Positions 12,901 through 24,900 of a stretch of 64,000 nucleotides of DNA are shown in pieces. The stretch is from Orthonyx spaldingii (taxonomy: Eukaryota; Chordata; Aves; Passeriformes; Orthonychidae): NCBI GenBank assembly GCA_013397795.1, contig VZTJ01000269.1, forward strand, positions 75,598-139,597, read 5' to 3'. A program made the position numbers and the translations under genes. Every line of letters starts with the position of its first letter. Positions within the stretch are counted from its first letter, which is position 1. The notes under the pieces were generated by a model. That model made no database searches and was not told the DNA's origin. It saw nothing but the letters and a program-made list of their open reading frames with translations.

Positions 12901-15900
12901 TCTCCACAATCCATGAGAAACCCACAAGGAGGGTGTCAGCCTGTTTGCCATGCCTGGAGAAACTGTGGTGTTAATTCCCATGTATGATGGGATTACAGTT
13001 TCCTGAAGCCAAGGTGGGGATGTCTCTACCTTCAAATTTACTGTCGGAGGAGTTTTAGGAACTTGTGGCTTCCCCATCCCTGGAAGTGTTCAAGGCCAGC
13101 CTGGATGGGGCTTAGAGCAACCTGGTCTAGTGGGAAGTGTCCTGATGAACAGTTCCTTTCTGGATTCCTTGTAGCCCTTTCAGATCCTGGAAGGTGCTCT
13201 GAGGTCCCCACACAGCCTTCTCTTCCCCAGGCTGATCATCCCCAACTCAGCCTGACTCCTTAGGGAAGGTTCTACAGTGACTCTGAGGTTGGGTAGAGCG
13301 TGGTGCTAACGAAGCCACGGTTGTGGGTTCCATCGATGGGCCAGTCACTTAAAGAGCTCATGATGATCCCCGTGGGTCCTTCCAAGTGGGAATATTCTGA
13401 TCCTGAGGCCTGTGCTCTGCTGCAGCCGCCGTGGAATGCTGTGTGCTGTTCGGGCTGAAGCGGAGGGCGGCCGGGTTCCTGCGCAGCAACAAGATCGCAG
13501 CGCTGTTCATGAAGGTGGGCAAGAGCTTCCCGCTGGCAGAGGAGCTCTGCAGGAAGGTGCAGGACCTGGAGCAGCTCATTGAGAACGCGTAAGGCACCGG
13601 CGTGGCTGCCAGTCCTCTCTGCTCGCTGGGGTTTTGGGGTGGGAAGCGTAGTTTGGGTCCAACTTGAGCCTCGACAGGAGGAATTGCTCCTTCAGTCCTG
13701 TCCTGGGTTTTTTATATCTTGGCCAAACTCATTGCTTTTCTAGGAGACTGAGTTGTGGTTGTGGTTTAAGCAGGGGTGGACAAGTTCTAACTCCCTCTGC
13801 CCCTGCTCTGGTGCTTCAGGGACAGCTGAGCGTGTTGCTGCTGAGCTGTCACAGTTTATGGACCAGTTCACCAAGCCAGCTGGAACCACATTTGGTGTGT
13901 CTCAGTGTGCAGGGCTTGAACCTGCAGTAATTCAGCTGCTGGTTGGGAGAGGATTACTCATCCTTGGACAGGGAGCAGGGAGATGGATGGAGCAGCTACC
14001 TGCAGGCAGGAATTTTCAGCTGTCCTAAGATGAGCTGCTCTGCCTGTGAGTTCAGACGTGGGAAGATGTGTGGGCTGGAGGTCTCTGCTGAGGGAGAGCA
14101 GAGTTCAGGGGTCTCTTTACAGTGGGGAACTGATTCAGTGAAGTCTGCTTTCAAGTGCAGGTGTGGCCCCTCTGGAGCAGGGGGTGGGATAGACACAGGG
14201 AACACCTCCAGAGCTCTGTCCCAGGCAGTTCCCTGGGATCCCCACAGCCAGCACCACCAAACCCCTGGTGGCAGGAGTGCCCTGGGCTCCCTCAGAGTTC
14301 AGGGATGAGCCTGGTGGTGTTGTTGTGTTTTGTCTTGTACCTCTAAAGGCGAAACCAAGCCCAGGGGGTCCCGGAGAACGTGCGCAAGGTGCCGAAGCTG
14401 CCCAACCTGTCTCCTCAGGCCATCAAGCACCTCTGGATCCGCACAGCGCTCTTCGAGAAGGTCCTGGATAAAATCGTGCACTACCTGGTGGAGAACAGCA
14501 GGTGAGTGCTGGCACAGGCCACCCATGTCCCTGTCCCAGATCACTGCCAGCACCCACCCCTTCCATGGCACTGGGGGTGTTTCTGGCTGAACAACACCAG
14601 TGTCCACATGGGCCAGAGAAGGCCCTGGGTGGCACAGGCCAGGTGTGTCACTCAGTGCCCATCGTGGTGGCTCTGATGGATGCCCTGCTGCTGGGGACCA
14701 CCCTGCACTCCCTAAGATACAGAACAGGCCATGCTGGCCCTGGTGATGGCCAGACTGTTAGGGCTGCATTGTCCTTGTCTTCTGGGATCCGCGTGCTGAG
14801 TGTCCTGTCCTGGGAGGGTCTCCAGTCCTGGGCAGATTTGTTAGGAGATAGTGATGCCAATGTGCTGCAGGAGGGTGGCTGTTCCCAGGAATTTCTCAGT
14901 TGGCAGAAACAGCCTGTTTAGGGTTTCTTGCCCTCTCTCCATCAAGGGAAGATACAGAAAGAGAAGGGCATGACAGGGATTTAAACCGCTGTCTATAACT
15001 TTGCAGTGCTCCAGCATTCTGCTGTCCTTTATTTCTTCCAGTAAGTACTATGAGAAGGAAGCTCTCCTGATGGATCCCGTGGATGGGCCAATTCTTGCAT
15101 CTTTATTGGGTAACACTTCCCTCACTTGCTTTCCCTACACACTCTCCAAACCCGTGCTCCCAAATCTGCGATCTGTGGATCCGGGAGGTGACCGCGACTG
15201 TGGGATCATGGATGTCTCCCTTCCCTTTTGGGATGTTCCTCTCCACAGTGGGGCCCTGTGCACTGGAATACACGAAGATGAAGACTGCAGACCACTTCTG
15301 GACAGACCCCTCTGCAGACGAGCTGGTCCAGAGGCACCGGATCCACAGCTCCCACTGCCGCCAGGACTCGCCCACCAAGCGCCCGGCGCTCTGCGTGAGT
15401 GAGGGATAAACCTCTCTGTGCTCCTCCCAGAGCCACAGGATCTGGGCTCCCTTTGCTTGGAAAGGCCTGTGGAGCCCTCTGATGAGGGAAGTCTGTGAGG
15501 CAGAAGTGCTGGGAATGTTGTCCATGGAAAGCACCGGCGTGCCCGCCCCTCGTGGTGCTGCATGCCAGGGTCTGTGTCCCTTGGGAGCATCATGTATGAA
15601 CAAAAAGCTGAATCTGCTCTGGGCATGGCACACAGAGCTCACTCCGGGGGCTTCTCTGAGCTTGGACAGAGCCAGGAATCCCCTGAGAAGACTCTGAGGG
15701 AAAGATTTCTAGTAGTGACTCTCTGAAGTGTGTAAGTGAGGAGGGAATGAGGTTCAGGAGAAGCTTTTGGGAAGCCAGAGGTGTCTGTGCTCACCTCTCA
15801 TTTGTGCATGTGTCTCTTGCAGATTCAGAAAAGACATTCCAGTGGCAGCATGGATGACAGGCCATCCCTGTCTGCCAGGGACTACGTGGAATCGCTGCAC

Positions 15901-18900
15901 CAGAATTCCCGAGCAACGCTCCTGTACGGCAAGAACAACGTCCTGGTGCAGCCGGTGAGTTCCTGCTGGGAAACCTGCTCTGCTCTCGTTCTATCCCAAA
16001 TTGGTTTTGGATGGAGAAAAGCACATTTTTAATCTGGGAAGACAGTGAGTGGACTGTGTTTGTGGAGGTCCTGGTGATATGGATCCTCCCAGGGAGATGG
16101 AAGAGCTCTGCTCCAGTCTGAGTAGAAACAGGCTCCTCTTCCTGCCCATTCTTTACCACAAAACTCCTTCTCCCGTCCCTTCCTGATTCTTGTAGTCAAA
16201 TAAATGAAGTGCAAACTGCTTTTAGGTGGAGCTGTTAAGTTCTCCTTGCTGGGCAGTTGCTCTCAGCCCTTTTCCAAGGCACTGAGGTGTCCTGAAGTCT
16301 CCCCCAGGAGGCTTTCCAGGCACACAGTGGGTTTCTCCCTGTTTGTGACTGGGTGGGCGCGGGGGCAGTGGCAGGGCTGTGTGAGGGGCCAGGACTGGGC
16401 TCCAGGGCTTTGTGCTTTTGGCGTTTTCCAGCTCACTCCGCCCCTGTTTCTCTTCCCAAGCGAGATGACATGGAGGCAATCCCGGGGTACCTGTCCCTTC
16501 ACCAGGCTGCCGACATCATGGCTCTGAAGTGGACCCCCAACCAGCTGATGAACGGCTCCGTGGGGGACCTGGACTACGAGAAGAGGTGACTGGCTCCGAG
16601 TGTGCCAGGGCAGAGGGGGAAATGTTCCCCTGGGTCACAGTTTGCATCTGGGGTGCAAAGCCATCAGTGTTTTCCCAGAGCAAAACCATCACCCTTTGAG
16701 CCTGGAATGGGAAGGAGGCTGGGAGAGGGTGGCAGGAGGTGGTGGGAGATGAGTTTCTGCTGCGAGGTGCTCAGCGAGGGAGCGGGGCTTGTTCCAAAAC
16801 ACACAAAGTGGTTTCATTTATTGCCCTGGGGGATTTTCTGAGGGGAACACCCTCTCCTCCCTGCCAGTGCACAGTGCTCCCGGGTTTATCCTGGCTGTTG
16901 CCCTCTGGGGACATGAGGAGCTCATGGACAGGGAAGAGAATCTGCAGGAGGGAGCAGGAGCAGTTCCCTGGGGACCAGGCTGTGGTGACAGCATGTGCTG
17001 TTTGGTGGTGCTGTTTTGGTGATCCTAGTGCAGGCATTTTGAGTCCCTTGGATTTATCCGAGCCCCTGGAGCTTGGTCCTCCTGAACTCTGCTCCCTTGG
17101 CTTGGCAGGCAGTGTGGCCATGCCCTTCTCCCTGGCGTTTCCTTTGCCAGCTGCAATCCTTTCACAGGCCTTACAGAATCATGCCAGCTCCCAGTTTGCC
17201 TGGGAGACAAAATCCCTTTCCAGCAGCAGATGCTCCAGGAAGGTGGGAGTGTTTAGGACACCGATGCTTTGACCTAGAGGAGAGATCTTCTCCAGCAGAA
17301 GTTGGTCTCAGTTTTGTTCATTGTCAGTTGTAGTTTTCTGGGTTTTGTTTACCTGTGTTCTTTTCATCTCCCCTTTCTTCTTGGCCCCTGGGCCGTTCAG
17401 TTGTGCCTGGTACCCTCCCCTAAAATCTATTTTTCATCTCTACACTCCTTTTCTGAGTTCTTGCCTTGGGCATCAGCCTAAGCTCTAAAAATTCCCAGTG
17501 TCAAGACGTGACCAAGGAAGAGGAGGCAGATGGCACAGTAAGTATGACTGTACAAGGAGTGACTCTTGCACACCTTCCTGTCCTTCACGAGCTGTTTTTA
17601 ATGTTATTTGAGCACTATTTTTATGAAGTGGCAGATGCTGCTGCTGCTGCTCAGAATCTGGAAATTTGCTTTGTTGCAAAGAAGTGGGATGTGATTGAGT
17701 GCTGACACCCTCGGACAGCAGTGCTGGGCTCTCCACAGGAATGAGACCCTGGAGATATCCCCTTCCCTGCCCCTCTGCCCTGTCTGGTGACCACCAGGTC
17801 TCCAGCATGTTGTAGATTTGCTCAGACACCTCGAGGTGGCTGTGCTGAGGCAATTCTTGAACAGAATTTGGTCCCAGCTGAGACCAAATCTGTTGTGAGC
17901 TCTGAAAAAAACCCCACAAATTGTGAGGGTTTATTTCCTCCCCCTGGGGAGAGCAGAGCAGCAGCCCAGCTTGGACCTCACTGCACATTTCTCGGGGCTC
18001 TGGGGCTGCTCCTGATGGATTCTTGGGGTGCCCAGAGGAGAGTGCTCAGCTCTGCAGGGCTCCAGGATCCATGGACACATTTTCTGTGTCTGGGAACAGT
18101 GTGAGGGTAGAGAAACCACCCAAGGCAGGTGGGACAGGACTGGCCCTGGCTGAGCTGAGGTGGCAGGGACAGTTCCTGGTTCTGCAGCGATGTTGTCACT
18201 CATCAGGCTGGCATCACTGCTCCGGGATCTCATCCTTTCTGTGGCTTTGCCTGGTGCCAGGGGATCTGGAGCAGGATCTGGAGCTGCTGTGAGCAGCAGC
18301 AGAGCCTCTCACACCCCTGAGGCTCACGGCTTCCCTGTCCCTCTGTTCCAGCGTGTACTGGGACTATGCCATGACCATTCGCCTGGAGGAGATCGTGTAC
18401 CTGCACTGTCACCAGCAAGGTAAGGCCAGAGCTGGGACTGCCGGGGCTGTGTCACCCTGGCGCTTGATCCCTTCCCTCTGAGGGGTGCACATGGTTCTGC
18501 TTTCGGCTCCAGGACAGAAGCCCAGAGCTCTGGGTGGTCACTATGATGTAAATGCTCCTAGGAAAGTCTTTCCCCCAGCTCCTGCCTGTGGTGCTTGGCT
18601 GGGAGTGCTCCCTGCAGAGCAGGGCTCTGGTTTCCACAGGGGTGATCCCAACAGGCCTTCTCCAGGGCCTGTCTTATCATGGACTTAGAGGAGAATCCAC
18701 ACTAGGAAGAAAATCCTTATTTTCCATTCCCTGAGCTGTCCTGCTCTCTGCCTTTCGGCCTGTGCTGCTTCCCTCACTGATGGCTGTGTCTGCTCTTTGT
18801 TGCCAGCAGTAGACAGTGGTGGCACGGTTGTCCTGGTGAGCCAGGACGGCATCCAGAGGCCACCCCTGCGCTTCCCCCGTGGAGGGCACCTGCTGCAGTT

Positions 18901-21900
18901 CCTGTCCTGCCTGGAGAACGGCCTCCTGCCCCACGGGCAGCTGGATCCACCCCTCTGGTCACAGCGGGGGAAGGTGGGTGCCTGTTCCTGCTGGTGCTCC
19001 CGTGTGGGGCATCTCCATGGGCAGGACCCTCTGCCTGGCTTTGGTGGCTGCTGCGTTTCAAATGATCCCCTCCCAAAATTAACAGGGAAGTGGGCCTAAA
19101 ATGTGGTGGTTGGGTTTAGCTCATGGCCTCACCCAGCTAAACAGACCCTTTGGAGAGTTGGGGAGGGTGGCGTGGGAGGGCTGCCCACGAGGGTTTGGTT
19201 CTCTGGGTTGTGCTTACCCTGTGCCCAGCAGGGTTATGGATTCACCTCCCACTGGAAACTGGATCCAGAGGCTGCTCCAGCCCAGGGGATGTGCTGACAT
19301 GGCAAAGCATGTGGGGCAGGAGCTCGGGAAGGGAGTGGTTGGGGGCTGGGGTGGCTCTGAAGGGCACGCTCTGCTCCCCCAGGGGAAGGTGTTTCCCAAA
19401 CTGAGGAAGCGAAGCCCCCAGGGCTCCTCCGAGTCCGCGTCCGACAAGGAAGACGACGAAGCCACGGATTATGTTTTCAGGATCATCTACCCTGGGACAC
19501 AGGCAGAGTTTGGTGAGTGCAGGGCAGGCTTTGGGGGGTTTGTAGGAGCAGGGACACGGCGCTGATGGGCACGGGGCAAAGCAGGAGGTGGTTCCAGGGA
19601 AGGGGCTTTGGTTGTGTCACTGCTGCCTGATCTTAAATGTCACCACTCCTCCCTGTGAGGGTGGTCAGGCCCTGGCACAGGGTGCCCAGAGAAGCTGTGG
19701 CTGCCCCTGGATCCCTGGAAGTGTCCAAGGCCAGGCTGGATGGGGCTTGGCGCAACCTGGGATAGTGGAAGGTGTCCCTGCCCATGGCAGGGGTTGGAAC
19801 TAAATGATCTCTAAATTCCTTTCCAGCCCAAATCACTCCATGATTCTATCTCTGGGCTTTTTTAATTCTAACCTTCCACTTGCTACTGAGTCCTTTGTTT
19901 CTGCAGCTGCACAACAGCTGGTCAGAAAAAACCCCTTTTACACATAATTTCAGTAGAAATATTCGCCTCGGTCACTTGGGGGTCACCTTCTGCTATCACA
20001 AGCCCCCAGGGCTGATTCTTCTCTTGCAGTGCCCAGGCTGCATTAAATCCAGTGATGCTCCTTCAGTGTGGCTTCTGCAGCACGAAGGGGAGGTCACAGC
20101 ACCCTGCTCTGGGTGCTGCCAGGCTGCACCCACCTGTCCTCAGTCCCTAACTCGTGGGGCAAGGGGAGGGGATGCTGCTGGATTCTCCAAATCAGAAATG
20201 CCTCTTAATGTCTGGTGGTGAATGATCTGAACCTGGCTGAAACATCTGTGCATTTGTCCTCACTCTTCTGTGAGATGCCAAGAACTGTTTTCTGACCTCT
20301 GGGGGCATCATAGGTGACTTTATAAGGGAGAAGACAGGAGTTTTAGATAGAAGACTTGTGGAGTGTTTTTTAAAAAAGCTCTGAAATCTGGTGGAAGCCT
20401 TTTTCCTATATTTTGGAGGCTATGAGGGAGAAATTACATCCGCTGTGACTCCTCCATAACGTCAGTTGAGATTATACTTGGTTCTCCCTGCCTTCAGCTG
20501 ACTAACAGAATGCAGTGAGTCAGATAAAAACCTGATTGAAGCTAAAACACCAGATAGAGATGCTCTTTTCTGTGGCTGCCTTTTGATCTACCCCTTAAAA
20601 TTCCATGCTGGGGGCCACATTTTCTGGAAAATGAATTGCTGCCATCTCCTCAGCTGGCATCATCACAGCCTGTGCTGTTCCTGTGCACCTCCCCAGCCAG
20701 GGGTGGAACTGCATCATTCTCTCTTCTCCCCATATTCTTCCTTTCTGCCCTTTCATTTGTGCCCTTGTCCTCTCTCTGTGTCTCTAGTTGCCATTAATGG
20801 TGCTTTTCATCCATTCCTTGCACCTGTGACTGCTGGGAGAGGGAAGATCATGAAGATTCCAGCTGGAAGCAAGATGGTGGTGATCCCTAAATGGTGTCTG
20901 AGGCTCCCTGGCACATCCCGAGCTCCCCGTGCTGCTCTGGGCACCTCCTGGCATCAGTGTAATGAGCTGTTGGTTGGGTCTGGTGCTCAGCTCGCCTGTG
21001 TTGTCACTTGACAGGTCCTGCAGAGCTGTCCCTGTCACCACTGACTGTCACTGACCCATCAGCTCAATGGGAGGGGAAGGGACTTTCGTAGGAATAATTC
21101 AAAATTTCTCTTGCCAGTGTCAGTTATTCCTGATCACAAGCAGGGAGAGTCAGTGAGACCAAGGGAGAGCGAGGACACCCTTGCCCAGCCAGAAGATGAA
21201 ATTTCTACCCCAGTTTAATTTCCAAGGAGGAGTGAAAAGGATGATTTCTCATGGCCTGGGCTGTGTGTGGGTGGTACCTGAGCAGGACCCGAGGCCTTTG
21301 CAGTAGCACTTTGAGTTTAAGCAGGGATTAACAAGTGACAACATGCAGAGCTCCTGCTGTCCCTCTCAACCTCCTCAGCCAAGTCTTCATCTCCTGTCTT
21401 GTGATTTGGATGCTCCCTTCTTTCCCTGAACTTTGGATGGGATCCTTTGAGAGATGGGCCTTTTCCCTTCCAATAATCCTGTCTTCCTGGGACAGCAGCT
21501 GATTTCAATCCTGTTTTCTCTCCTTTCTGCAGCCCCCTCTCTGGAGCCCCTGTGTTGGGTGTTGGGTTTCTGCCTTGGTCAGCACGAAGCAGTTTAAGAT
21601 CAGCTTTCTGAATTAGCTGGTTAATTCACTATGGTTCTCTCTCATCAGTGCTCTTTGTTCCCTTTCCTTTCTCCTGAGCTCACCAGTGCTGTCATTCCCT
21701 GTGCTGGGTCCTACTTGGTTGCTGGAACCTCCTTGGGAAGAGTGGGGGATGCTGCATTTGCCAATCAAAGCTCTCTGTTGGGCTCCTGTGGCTCCCTGAC
21801 CCCAGGGCAGTGCCAGGCTCTACCTGATGCTCCTCTCTGCCCTCCTGCAGTGCCCCAGGACCTGATGGATGCTCCAGGGGCTGTCCTGCCCCCCATGTGG

Positions 21901-24900
21901 CAGCCCAGCACCCGCAAATCCTCCTGCTCCTCCTGCTCCCAGAGCGGCTCCTCCGACGGGGGCCCGGCCAACGGCTGCAGCCACGAGAGGTACGAGGACA
22001 CACGGGCACAGCAGAGCCAGGGCTCGGTGTCCAGGGACCAGGGCAGGTCCATGGGATGTGGCTGAGGTGAGGCTTGTCCCTGCATCCGGGACATCTCAGC
22101 TGCTCCATGGCCTGGCAGCAGGAATGGCTGCTCTGAACCTGGGCAGGGTCCCTGGTGAATCTCCACAGGCAAAGCTGGGTCAGTGGGATCAAAGCCGGGC
22201 TGAGGGGATGCACAGGAGCATTTTCTCCCCTCACACCCCGTGTGTTTTTGTTGGCAGAGCTCCGCTGAAGCTGCTGTGTGACAACATGAAGTACCAGATC
22301 CTGTCCCGGGCCTTCTACGGATGTGAGTACTTGTCACCTCCCTGCTACCTTGGGATGTGTGACAGGTGAGGGACGAGGTCCTGGGCTGGGAGTGGTGCTG
22401 GGGCAGCTGGCAGTGGCCAGGAGAACTGGGACCAGTCTGCTGCACGTGCTCGGGGTGGGGAGCAAACAGCTGGACTCTGACCCTCGGCCTTGAGCAGCAC
22501 CGGGGGTACAAGATGAGGGACCTGTCCCAGCAGACCCCCTGCTCTGAGGGCTGGATGTGGCTGCAGAGGGTCTCCCCCAGGGACCAGCCTCACCAGAGCT
22601 TTCCCCCGCTCCTCATCCTCGTGTTCCCCGGAGCTGCACAGCTGAGGGTGTGGTGTTCCTGCTGCAGGGCTGGCCTATTGCAGACACCTGTCCACAGTGA
22701 GAACCCACCTGTCGGCGCTGGTGAACCACAGCATCGTGTCCCCTGACGTCCCCTGCAGCGCCAGCGCGGGGCTCACCGTGGACATCTGGCACAGATACCT
22801 GCAGGACAGCTCGGTAGGGCCGTGCCCTGGGGGCACAGCAGCTCTGCTGGGCTCGGGGAGCCCAGGGCAGTGTCACTGAAGTGGGTGTAGCACAGGGAGG
22901 TGGTCAAATATGTCAAGAAGTTCCCCAGGGAGGGAAATCAGGCAGGCTGCACAGAGCCCGAGGCTCCTAATCCTTGGCACGTGGGAGCTGGGGAGTGAAC
23001 ACTGCTCTCCTGAAGGTGCTTCTGCTCAGAGCCTGCCTGCAGCAGTGTCTGTCACCCCAGTGCTGCGGTCCTGAGTGGGGTCCTGATGTGGTGCCAAGTC
23101 AGAGGCACAGCAGTGGCCCTCGGTGACTTTGGTGGGCCACTCTCTGGTGTGGGGAGCCAAAATGTCCACCCACAGGGGCCTCTGGCTCTGCTTAAGCCCA
23201 GGCAGGGGTCTGGGGGGTCGTGGACAGCAGGGCTGGGGTGGTTGGGGTGCTGAAGGGTGGCACAGCCGGGCTGGGGACACCCATACGTGCGATGTGCTGG
23301 CTGTGTCTGTGCCCTGACCCCAGGCTCTTCCCGCAGAGTTACGAGGACCAGGAGCTGCTGCGGCTGATCTACTACGGCGGGATCCAGCACGAGATCAGGA
23401 AGGCTGTGTGGCCCTTCCTGCTGGGCCATTACCAGTTTGGGATGACGGAGGCGGAGAGGAAGGAGGTTGGTGAGGGTGTGCTGCCAGGTCAGCAGCCTGG
23501 TGTGCTCACTGGTGTGCCCTGCTCCTGCCCAGTGCAAGGGTTTGTTTGCAGAGCCCAACCACTGAGCCTCGTGTCCACTCTGGACTGGGCTGTGGGTAGG
23601 AGTGGGACAAACACTTGGATCAGCAGGAATTGATAGGGCCAAGCTCAACCCTGGCCTGTGCAGCTCCTCATAGTCAGTGCCTCAGGAGGACAGGGAGGAG
23701 ATGGATGGGCATTTTTGCATTGAGAGGGCAGGGAGGAGATGGATTGGCATTTTTCCATCCAAATTTTGGCCACGTTTTGTGGGTCAGGCACTGTGCAGGG
23801 TAAGGGTGACTGTGTCCCACCCAGCCACAGTTCACACCAGTGTGCACCCCTCTGTCTGGGGCGCAGGAGGGGCTGGTTTGGGGCTCTCCAGGGACAGCCA
23901 TGTGTCCCCCCGTGTCCCAGGCTGACGAGCAGACCCGGGCATGCTACGAGCACACGATGGCAGAGTGGCTGGGCTGCGAGGCCATCGTCCGGCAGCGCGA
24001 GAAGGAGTCCCACGCCGCAGCCCTGGCCAAGTGCTCCTCGGGGGCCAGCCTGGACTCCCACATCCAGAGGATGATGCACAGGGACTCGACTATCAGCAAC
24101 GAGGTGAGGGCATGGTGCTGCCTTTTCTTGGGACTACCAAAAACAGAGGCTAGACAAAATTAAGAGGATGAAAAGCAGTTGTATTTATTGAAGGGCCTTC
24201 AGGTACATTTAGGGCAGTCACAGCCCACCCAAGGGGCTACACCCAAAATGGACGACTGGTCACGGGTTTTTCGTGCTTTGTAAGTTTGGTCCATTTGCAT
24301 ATTAGGGGTTAGACCTCCAATTACAGCTTCAGGTAACGAAGTCATTTACCCCAAGTTTACTCCCCCCCAAGTCACTGTTGTTTGCATATCTCGGGGGTCT
24401 GAGACAGTGAGGTGTCCTTGAGGTTCAGGCCTAGAGAGGAATTGTTTTGTCTAAAATGGGAGCACAGTAGCTATCACTGTATATGGAATCTAGAGTTATA
24501 CACTAAAGAATTACAGGATTACAGATACACGAAAAATATAGAAGCTAAAGGCATCAATGGGGGGCTTGGTCAGTGCCCACTCAGAACCCGTGTGGGATGA
24601 AGACACAGGTCCTGCCCACCCTCCCTCCCTGACCTGTGCCTGCTCTGTGTCTTGTTCCTCACTGTATTCTGTGGAAGTGGGATGCTCATTTCCCAATGCA
24701 CTCCTGGGGCACATCAGGATTAGCTCCATGGAAGTTGGTTTGAGGTAGGGCTGAGGAGGAAGAGCATGTTCCTGGCACTGAAGAGCTGTGAAGCAGGGCA
24801 CTGGGCTTCCTGGCTTCCTTTTCCAAGCATGGAGAAATCCTCAGTATGTCTCACTGTGGGGCTGGGGACACCCAGCACTGTGGGACTGGCGACACCCAGC

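Noticed and set aside
21765..22511. 248-codon minus-strand frame
   Set aside because: It is the antisense of SGSM1 exons 12-13 and GC-rich introns. It has no domain or splice support.
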